From Betaproteobacteria bacterium (GTDB lineage Bacteria > Pseudomonadota > Gammaproteobacteria > Burkholderiales > SG8-39): a stretch of 12,988 bases of DNA. The notes under the pieces are model-generated. The model saw only the letters and a list, made by a program, of their open reading frames with translations, searched no databases and was not told the DNA's origin. The position numbers were made by a program, and so were the translations under genes. How positions within the stretch are numbered: the first letter of the stretch is position 1; each line of letters begins with the position of its first letter. Positions 7,724 through 12,988 of the stretch are shown piece after piece. The DNA is taken from the NCBI GenBank assembly GCA_011391295.1, contig JAABQT010000020.1:1-12988 (forward strand), in the 5' to 3' direction.

Positions 7724-8845
7724 ATGAACGTCGCCATCCTGGGCGCCGGCCCCGCCGGCCTGCTTTTTTCGCTCCTCGCCAAGCGCAGAAATCCGCGCTG
7801 GCGCGTCGAAGTCCATGAGCAGAACCCGCCGGACGCCACCTTCGGCTTCGGCGTGGTGTTTTCCCAGGGCGCGCTCGCCTTCCTCGAGCGCGACGCTCCC
7901 GACTTGCACGCCAAGCTGTCCGCGCGCATGGAATCCTGGCCGGTGCAGCGCATCGTGCATCGCGGCGCGGTGGTGGAGATCGACGGCAATGGCTTCTCCG
8001 CCATCGGGCGGCTGGACCTGCTGCGTTTCCTGCAGGGGCTCTGTCTCGAGGCGGGCGTGGATATCCGGTTTGACCGGCGGCTCGAGGCGCCGCCGCCGAC
8101 AGATCTCGTTGTCGGCGCCGACGGGCTGAACTCGGTGGTGCGGCAGGGCAAGGGATTCGAGCCGCAGGTCGAGTGGCTGAGCAACAGGTTCGTCTGGTAT
8201 GGCACCACGCAGCGCTTCGATTGCCTGACGCTCACCTTCCGCGAAAGCGAGCACGGCTCCTTCGTCGCCCACCACTACCGTTACGCGCCCGGCATGAGCA
8301 CCTTCATCGTGGAATGCGATGCCGCCACCTGGCAGCGCGCCGGCCTCGACCGCCTGGACGAAGCGGCCTCGCGCGTCTACTGCGAGCGCGTGTTCGCGGC
8401 GGACCTCGGCGGCCACCCGCTGCTCGCCAACAAGTCCGTCTGGCGCCAATTCCCGCTGCTGTCCAACCTGGTGTGGCGCGCGGGCAACGCGGTGCTGATC
8501 GGCGATGCGCTGCGCAGCATGCATTTTTCCATCGGCTCGGGTACGCGCCTCGCGTTCGAGGACGCGATCGCCCTGGACCGCGCCTTCGGCGAGGCGGGGG
8601 AGGACGTGCCCGCGGCGCTGGCGGCCTTCGAGGGCGAGCGGCGGCCGGTGGTGGAAAAGCTCTACGCCGCGGCGAGCGCGAGCTCGCACTGGTACGAGGC
8701 CTTCCCGGAGCGCATGCGGCGCCTGGACGCCCTGGGCCTCGCCTACGACTACATGACCCGCAGCGGGCGCATGGACGCCGCCCGGCTGCGCGCCCTGGCC
8801 CCCCGGTTCATGGCGCAGGTGGACGCTGCCGGGGGATCGGGCTAG
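7724..8845 (+). CDS. FAD-dependent aromatic acyl-CoA monooxygenase (salicylyl-CoA 5-hydroxylase-like, single domain)
   Basis: A 373-residue flavoprotein monooxygenase of the p-hydroxybenzoate-hydroxylase fold. It has the FAD dinucleotide site GAGPAG (7-12), the DG motif GADG (131-134) and the GD motif LIGDALRSMHFSIGSGTRLA (258-277). The segments FGFGVVFSQGAL (40-51), NRFVWYGTTQRFD (154-166), STFIVEC (192-198) and HFSIGSGT (267-274) are those I associate with salicylyl-CoA 5-hydroxylase and the N-terminal half of 2-aminobenzoyl-CoA monooxygenase/reductase. The C-terminal old-yellow-enzyme half of the latter is absent. So it probably hydroxylates a hydroxy- or aminobenzoyl-CoA with NAD(P)H and O2; 3-hydroxybenzoyl-CoA or salicylyl-CoA to gentisyl-CoA are candidates. 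No gentisate-type ring-fission gene is seen here. It has no good Shine-Dalgarno sequence. It ends 10 bases before the TetR gene. Confidence 0.85.
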   Translation: MNVAILGAGPAGLLFSLLAKRRNPRWRVEVHEQNPPDATFGFGVVFSQGALAFLERDAPDLHAKLSARMESWPVQRIVHRGAVVEIDGNGFSAIGRLDLLRFLQGLCLEAGVDIRFDRRLEAPPPTDLVVGADGLNSVVRQGKGFEPQVEWLSNRFVWYGTTQRFDCLTLTFRESEHGSFVAHHYRYAPGMSTFIVECDAATWQRAGLDRLDEAASRVYCERVFAADLGGHPLLANKSVWRQFPLLSNLVWRAGNAVLIGDALRSMHFSIGSGTRLAFEDAIALDRAFGEAGEDVPAALAAFEGERRPVVEKLYAAASASSHWYEAFPERMRRLDALGLAYDYMTRSGRMDAARLRALAPRFMAQVDAAGGSG

Positions 8846-8848
8846 AAT
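8820..8848 (+). promoter_or_regulatory. Predicted promoter for tetR-hcrCAB
   Basis: TGGACG (8820-8825) and TAGAAT (8843-8848) are 17 bases apart, inside the last codons of the monooxygenase gene. The start would fall near 8855, immediately before the palindrome at 8859-8873, a typical layout for a self-repressing TetR regulator. Sequence prediction only. Confidence 0.4.
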
Positions 8849-8855
8849 TCGAACG

Positions 8856-9452
8856 ATGGTTCAAGTTTTGAACTTCAGTTCCAATCGAGTGCGCCAGCGC
8901 AACGAGGCGCGGCGCATGGAGATCCTGCACGCGGCGGCGCGCGTGTTCCGCCGCCGCGGCGTGGCCGCCGCCGGCATGCGCGAGATCGCCGAGGAAGCGG
9001 GCCTCTCCCCTGGCAACCTGTACCACTACTTCTCCGGCAAGGACGAAATCCTGCTGTTCTGCCAGGAGAGGACCCTGGAGCGCATGCACGCCGCGGTGCA
9101 GGCGGCCAAGGGCCCGGCGGCCGAGCGCTTGCGCATGGTGCTGCGCGCGCACGTGCACTGCATGCTGGACGAGCTGGAGGGCGCCACCGCGCACCTCGAC
9201 GTCGAGTCGCTGCCGCCTAAACTGCGTGCGCCGATGATCGATAAGCGCGACGCCTACGAGCGAGCGGTGCGCGCCATCGTCGCGGCGGGGGTGAAGAACC
9301 GCGAGTTCGCGCGCTGCGACGCTTCGCTGGTGACGCGCGCCATGCTGGGTGCGGTGAACTGGACGGCGCGCTGGTACCGGCCCGACGGGCCGCAGATGCC
9401 CGACGAGATCGCCGACGCGCTGTCCGAATACCTGGTGAAGGGACTGGCATGA
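8856..9452 (+). CDS. TetR/AcrR-family regulator, likely of the hcr operon
   Basis: A 198-residue regulator, normal TetR length. The N-terminal DNA-binding domain spans about 17-66, with the helix-turn-helix MREIAEEAGLSPGNLYHYF (41-59) and KDEIL (62-66) after it. The C-terminal ligand domain ends with GAVNWTARWYRPDG (165-178), a pattern I associate with KstR2-like TetR proteins that sense acyl-CoA esters; an aromatic CoA thioester is therefore a plausible effector. Its stop overlaps the hcrC start (ATGA), so regulator and reductase are co-translated and it probably represses its own operon through the palindrome at its 5' end. The start is uncertain: ATG 8856 gives a non-conserved 10-12 residue lead and no Shine-Dalgarno site, while an in-frame GTG at 8889 gives a more typical N-terminus. 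Confidence 0.88.
   Translation: MVQVLNFSSNRVRQRNEARRMEILHAAARVFRRRGVAAAGMREIAEEAGLSPGNLYHYFSGKDEILLFCQERTLERMHAAVQAAKGPAAERLRMVLRAHVHCMLDELEGATAHLDVESLPPKLRAPMIDKRDAYERAVRAIVAAGVKNREFARCDASLVTRAMLGAVNWTARWYRPDGPQMPDEIADALSEYLVKGLA
8859..8873. promoter_or_regulatory. Palindrome at the start of the TetR gene, candidate operator
   Basis: GTTCAA-GTT-TTGAAC is a perfect 6-3-6 inverted repeat. It overlaps a second one, AAGTT-TTG-AACTT (8863-8875), and GAAC at 8851-8854 adds a further half-site facing GTTC 8859-8862. TetR proteins bind such palindromes near their own promoters. If the TetR gene starts at ATG 8856 the palindrome lies in codons 2-6; if it starts at GTG 8889 it lies in the leader. Confidence 0.5.
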
Positions 9453-9931
9453 ACGCGGTGCGCATGAAGCTGCGCGTCAACGGCGAGGCACAGGAGATCC
9501 TGTTCCATTCCTACAAGACGCTGCTCGAGGTGCTGCGCGAGGAGCTCAACCTCACCGGCACCAAGCATGGCTGCGAACTGGGCGAGTGCGGCGCCTGCGC
9601 CGTCCTGGTGGACGGCGAGCCGGTGCTTTCCTGCCTGACGCTCGCCCTGGAATGCGACGGCCGCTCGATCGAGACCGTGGAAGGGCTGGCGCAGGGCACG
9701 CAGCTGCATCCGCTGCAGGCCGCGTTCGCCGATTGCGGCGGCTCGCAGTGCGGCTACTGCACGCCCGGCATGCTGATGACCGCGAAAGCGCTCCTCGAGG
9801 CCGAGCCCGATCCCAGCCGCGAGCGCATCAGGGAGGCGATCTCGGGCAACCTGTGCCGTTGCACGGGCTACCAGCAGATCGTCGACGCGATCGAGCGCGC
9901 TGCCGCGGACATGAGAGGGACGCGCGCATGA
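9449..9931 (+). CDS. hcrC: 4-hydroxybenzoyl-CoA reductase, gamma subunit (two [2Fe-2S] clusters)
   Basis: Small iron-sulfur subunit of the xanthine-oxidase-family enzyme that reductively removes the para-hydroxyl of 4-hydroxybenzoyl-CoA to give benzoyl-CoA. It passes electrons between the FAD subunit and the molybdenum centre. The protein has 160 residues. The plant-ferredoxin-type cluster has C42, C47, C50 and C62 (GCELGECGAC at 41-50). The second cluster in the helical domain has C101, C104, C136 and C138 (CGYCTPGM at 101-108; NLCRCTGY at 134-141). All eight ligands are present. The start overlaps the TetR stop (ATGA) and has GAAGGGA 5 bases upstream (9437-9443). An internal ATG at codon 6 is an alternative start. 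Taken alone, this subunit could belong to several molybdenum hydroxylases; the neighbour HcrB makes the assignment specific. Confidence 0.9.
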   Translation: MNAVRMKLRVNGEAQEILFHSYKTLLEVLREELNLTGTKHGCELGECGACAVLVDGEPVLSCLTLALECDGRSIETVEGLAQGTQLHPLQAAFADCGGSQCGYCTPGMLMTAKALLEAEPDPSRERIREAISGNLCRCTGYQQIVDAIERAAADMRGTRA

Positions 9932-12387
9932 GCGCGGAGAACAAGCCCTTCAACGTGATCGGCAAGGCGCGCCGGCGCGTCGACGGGCGCGCCAAGGCGC
10001 TGGGGCAGCTGCGCTTCGCCGACGACCTCGTGCTGCCGCGCATGCTTCACTGCAAGATGCTGCGTTCGTCGCTGCCGCACGCGGTGATCGAATCGATCGA
10101 CGTGTCCCGCGCCGAGAAGCATCCGGGCGTGCGCCTGGTGCTCACGGGCAAGGATTTTCCGATTCCCTTCGGCATCATGCCGGTGTCGCTGGATGAGTAC
10201 GCGCTGGCACCCGAGCGCGTGCGCTATGTCGGCGATCCGGTCGCCGCGGTGGTTGCGGGGGACGAGCAGGGCGCGAATGAGGCGCTGGATCTGATCGACG
10301 TGAAATACCGTCCGTTGGCGACCATCGCCACGCCCGAGGAAGCGCTGGCGCAGCCCGAGCCGCGCATCCACGACTACGGCGAGCAGGGCAATATCCATCG
10401 CAACCTGGCCTACGAGTTCGGCGACGTGGACGAGGCGCTCGCCAAGTCCGATCACGTGTTCGAGGACACCTTCTTCTTCCAGGGCAACACGCACCTGGCG
10501 ATGGAGCAGCAGGCCGCGCTCGCCACGGTCGAGGGCGACGGCAAGCTGCTGCTCTCGACGAGCACGCAGAATCCCCACTACCTGCATCGCCAACTCGCGC
10601 GCGTGCTGCAGATGCCGGCCTCGCATATCCGTGTCATCGCCACGCCCAACGGCGGAGGCTTCGGCGGCAAGTGCGATCCGGCCAACCACGAAATCGTGGT
10701 CGCCAAGGCGGCACTGCTGCTGGGCCGCCCGGTGAAGATCTGCCTGACGCGCGAGGAAGTGTTCTATCAGCACCGCGGCCGGCATCCGGTGCTGATGAAA
10801 TTGCGTACCGGCGTCAGCAAGGACGGCAAGCTGACGGCGATGCACCTGCAGACGCTGCTCGACGGCGGCGGCTACGGCTCGCACGGCCCGGCGAGCACCT
10901 TCTACACCGGCGTGCTGACGCCGGTCACCTACGAACTGCCGAGATTCAAGTTCGAGGCGTGCCGCACCTTCACCAACAAGCCGCCCTGCGGCCCCAAGCG
11001 CGGCCATGGCACGCCGCAGCCGCGTTTCGGGCAGGAAGTGCAGCTGGACAAGATCGCCGAGAAGCTCGGGCTCGATCCGGCCGACATGCGGCTCAACATG
11101 GTCACCAAGCGCGATTCGCTTACCGCGAGCTGGCTGCGCATCGGCTCGACCGGCCTCGCCGAGTGCATCCGAGCCGTGGTCGAGCGCTCGGGCTGGAAGC
11201 ACAAGCACCGCAAGCTTCCCCTGGGACGCGGCGTTGGCATCGCCTGCAGCGCCTACATGTGCGGCGCCGGCGTGTCGATCTACTGGAACAAGATGCCGCA
11301 CACGGGCGTGCAGCTGCTGCTCGATCGCAGCGGCCAGGTCACGGTGTATTGCGGGGCGACCGAGCTGGGGCAGGGCTCCGACGACGTGCTCGCGACCATC
11401 GTCGCCGAAGTGCTCGGCATCGACACCGGCCTGGTGCGCTGCGTCACCGGCGATACCGGCATCACGCCCATCGATCTCGGTTCGTACTCGAGCCGCGTGA
11501 CCGTGATGATGGGCAACGCCGCGCTGCAGGCCGCAGGCCGCGTGCGCGAGAGCATCGCCGCGGCCGCGTCGGAGTCGCTTGGCATCGCACCCGATCGCGT
11601 CGTGTTCGCGCAAGGGCGCGTGTTCGCTGCCGAAGACCCGGACAAAGGCATGAGCTTTACCGAGGCGATTGCGCTGGCCGAGGCGAAATTCGGCACGCTC
11701 TCCACGGTCGGCTCGTATTCGCCGCCCAGGGCGCCGGGTCGGTACAAGGGGGCGGGCGTGGGGCCTTCGCCGGCCTACAGTTTCTCCGCCTGCGTGGTGC
11801 AAACCGAAGTCGACCCCGAAACCGGCTGGATCACGGTGCCGAAGATCTGGATCGCGCACGACATCGGCCGCACGCTCAACCCGGTGCTCGCGCGCGGGCA
11901 GGTGATCGGCGGCGTGTACATGGGGCTGGGCGAGGCGCTGATGGAAGAGCAGGTATTCCGGCGCCTGCCGCCCAAGCTCTCCGGCGCGCTGGTGCACCGC
12001 ATTCCGTCCCTGCTCGAGTACAAGAGCCTCACCGCCCTCGACATGCCGGAGGTGGACGTGACGCTGATCGAGGAGCCCGATGCGAACGGCCCGTTCGGAG
12101 CGAAGGAAGCCGGGCAGGGGCCGCTGCTGCCCGTGATGCCGGCGGTGGCGAACGCGATCTACGACGCGGTGGGCGTGCGCATCGACGAAGTGCCCATCAC
12201 GCCGGACAAGGTGCTCAGAGCGCTCGAGCTGAAGGCGCAGGGAAAGAACCCGCGCGTGGGGCCGGAGAGTTTTCCATCGGTGCCTTATCCCGCGCCCATC
12301 CGCGTGCTGCCGCCCTGGGAAGGCGGCGACGGGGACGAGATCAAGTCGCCCGCAGGTGAACCCTGGCGCAGGAAGGTGGCGGCATGA
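9928..12387 (+). CDS. hcrA: 4-hydroxybenzoyl-CoA reductase, alpha (molybdenum cofactor) subunit
   Basis: Catalytic subunit carrying the molybdopterin cytosine dinucleotide centre. The protein has 819 residues. The N-terminal a/b-hammerhead domain is about 1-140. Cofactor-binding segments include NGGGFGGKCDP (241-251), TREEVF (274-279), NKPPCGPKRGHG (350-361) and ATELGQGSDD (477-486). The glutamate that acts at the molybdenum in this family is E727 in FGAKEAGQG (723-731), close to the position I recall for the Thauera enzyme. The C-terminus runs about 50 residues longer than the ~769-residue Thauera protein, ending in a Pro/Gly-rich tail (VLPPWEGGDGDE, 793-804). The start is ATG 9928 (ATGA overlap with hcrC; GAGAGGGA at 9913-9920), although the frame is open upstream. 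A related reductase with another hydroxylated aryl-CoA substrate cannot be excluded. Confidence 0.9.
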   Translation: MSAENKPFNVIGKARRRVDGRAKALGQLRFADDLVLPRMLHCKMLRSSLPHAVIESIDVSRAEKHPGVRLVLTGKDFPIPFGIMPVSLDEYALAPERVRYVGDPVAAVVAGDEQGANEALDLIDVKYRPLATIATPEEALAQPEPRIHDYGEQGNIHRNLAYEFGDVDEALAKSDHVFEDTFFFQGNTHLAMEQQAALATVEGDGKLLLSTSTQNPHYLHRQLARVLQMPASHIRVIATPNGGGFGGKCDPANHEIVVAKAALLLGRPVKICLTREEVFYQHRGRHPVLMKLRTGVSKDGKLTAMHLQTLLDGGGYGSHGPASTFYTGVLTPVTYELPRFKFEACRTFTNKPPCGPKRGHGTPQPRFGQEVQLDKIAEKLGLDPADMRLNMVTKRDSLTASWLRIGSTGLAECIRAVVERSGWKHKHRKLPLGRGVGIACSAYMCGAGVSIYWNKMPHTGVQLLLDRSGQVTVYCGATELGQGSDDVLATIVAEVLGIDTGLVRCVTGDTGITPIDLGSYSSRVTVMMGNAALQAAGRVRESIAAAASESLGIAPDRVVFAQGRVFAAEDPDKGMSFTEAIALAEAKFGTLSTVGSYSPPRAPGRYKGAGVGPSPAYSFSACVVQTEVDPETGWITVPKIWIAHDIGRTLNPVLARGQVIGGVYMGLGEALMEEQVFRRLPPKLSGALVHRIPSLLEYKSLTALDMPEVDVTLIEEPDANGPFGAKEAGQGPLLPVMPAVANAIYDAVGVRIDEVPITPDKVLRALELKAQGKNPRVGPESFPSVPYPAPIRVLPPWEGGDGDEIKSPAGEPWRRKVAA

Positions 12388-12988
12388 TGCGGCTGCCGTG
12401 GTTCGAGTTTCGCGCGCCGCGCTCGATCGCGGAGGCGGCCAGGATCCTCGCGGACGAGGGCCCGCAGGCGATGCTGATCGCCGGCGGCACCGACCTGATC
12501 CCGAACATGAAGCGCCGCCACCAGTCGCCCAGGACGCTGGTGTCGCTGCGCGGCGTGCACGAGCTGAGAAAGTCGAACGGCACGCTCGGCGCGGGGCTCA
12601 CGCTTTCCGATCTGGTGAACGACGGCGCGATCCGCGAACGATACCGCGGCCTGTGGCAGGCGGCCGCGCAGGTGGCCACCCCGCACCTGCGCAACATGGG
12701 TACGCTCGGTGGCAACCTGTGCCTGGATACGCGCTGCACCTACTACAACCAGAACCATGAGTGGCGCAAGGCCATCGATTTCTGCCTGAAGAAGGACGGC
12801 GACATCTGCTGGGTGGCCACCGCGAGCAAGCGCTGCGTGGCGGTATCCTCGACCGACACCGCGCCCGCACTGATCGCGCTCGACGCAAAGGTGAAGCTCG
12901 TCTCGACACTGGGCGAGCGCGAAGTGCCGCTCGCCGCGCTGTACAACAACGACGGCATCGACTACCTGACGCGCCGTGCGGATGAGAT
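12384..12988 (+). CDS. hcrB: 4-hydroxybenzoyl-CoA reductase, beta (FAD, extra [4Fe-4S]) subunit, partial
   Basis: FAD subunit of the reductase, cut by the right edge after 201 of about 320 residues. FAD-binding elements of the CO-dehydrogenase medium-chain type are AGGTDLIP (33-40) and NMGTLGGNLC (104-113). It contains the insertion that marks 4-hydroxybenzoyl-CoA reductase: C118, C134, C142 and C151, spaced 16, 8 and 9. As I recall, this is the same spacing as the four cysteines holding the additional [4Fe-4S] cluster of the Thauera enzyme (122, 138, 146, 155). That cluster takes electrons from ferredoxin towards the molybdenum, the reverse of xanthine oxidase. The start overlaps the hcrA stop (ATGATG; codon 1 or 2 can start), with AGGAAGG at 12370-12376. 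Order hcrC-hcrA-hcrB. Confidence 0.93.
   Translation, partial: MMRLPWFEFRAPRSIAEAARILADEGPQAMLIAGGTDLIPNMKRRHQSPRTLVSLRGVHELRKSNGTLGAGLTLSDLVNDGAIRERYRGLWQAAAQVATPHLRNMGTLGGNLCLDTRCTYYNQNHEWRKAIDFCLKKDGDICWVATASKRCVAVSSTDTAPALIALDAKVKLVSTLGEREVPLAALYNNDGIDYLTRRADE

Noticed and set aside
6764..8689. 641-codon open frame on the minus strand opposite the propeller and monooxygenase genes
   Set aside because: It spans two well-supported genes and an intergenic gap, with no recognisable domain; a product of GC bias.
9868..11997. 709-codon open frame on the minus strand opposite hcrA
   Set aside because: Same antisense artefact; His/Arg/Ala-rich with no motif, whereas the plus strand carries a complete molybdenum subunit.

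Overview
The window is a high-GC, tightly packed block of chromosomal catabolic genes. It looks like a betaproteobacterium of the aromatic-degrading, often denitrifying kind (Azoarcus/Aromatoleum/Thauera/Sulfuritalea-like Rhodocyclales or a related Burkholderiales). This rests on the gene content, box genes together with a 4-hydroxybenzoyl-CoA reductase; no rRNA or other taxonomic marker is present. The theme is degradation of aromatic acids as coenzyme A thioesters.

Left part (1-3331, minus strand): the operon boxR-boxC-boxB. BoxR is a helix-turn-helix protein fused to a shikimate-kinase-like domain. BoxC is the ring-opening dihydrolase for 2,3-epoxybenzoyl-CoA, and BoxB is the di-iron epoxidase that makes the epoxide; BoxB runs off the left edge. 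boxR and boxC share an ATGA overlap, and boxB starts 2 bases after boxC. boxA, the reductase partner of BoxB, is not in the window.

Centre-left (3382-5838, plus strand): a divergent unit with a small MioC-like flavodoxin, a benzoate-CoA ligase and an unrecognised 125-aa cytoplasmic protein. The 50-bp gap between boxR and the flavodoxin gene holds two face-to-face promoters whose -10 boxes overlap, plus direct repeats that are candidate BoxR operators.

Centre (5835-7699): two minus-strand envelope genes, a glycine-zipper lipoprotein and a small secreted aromatic-rich protein, followed by a divergent plus-strand exported beta-propeller protein of the Vgb/SMP-30-like type. They have no clear link to the CoA pathway.

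Right part (7724-12988, plus strand): a stand-alone FAD monooxygenase related to the N-terminal half of salicylyl-CoA 5-hydroxylase / 2-aminobenzoyl-CoA monooxygenase. It is followed by tetR-hcrC-hcrA-hcrB, all joined by ATGA overlaps. hcrCAB encodes 4-hydroxybenzoyl-CoA reductase: a 2x[2Fe-2S] subunit, a molybdenum subunit, and an FAD subunit with the diagnostic extra four-cysteine loop. hcrB runs off the right edge.

How it fits together (inference): the ligase makes benzoyl-CoA and perhaps 4-hydroxybenzoyl-CoA. The reductase removes the para-hydroxyl to give benzoyl-CoA, and BoxAB plus BoxC open the ring using oxygen. The reductase is an enzyme of anaerobic metabolism and the box route needs oxygen, so the block fits a facultative anaerobe or one living at fluctuating oxygen. 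There are no tRNA or rRNA genes, CRISPR arrays, insertion sequences or gene-free stretches above 300 bases.
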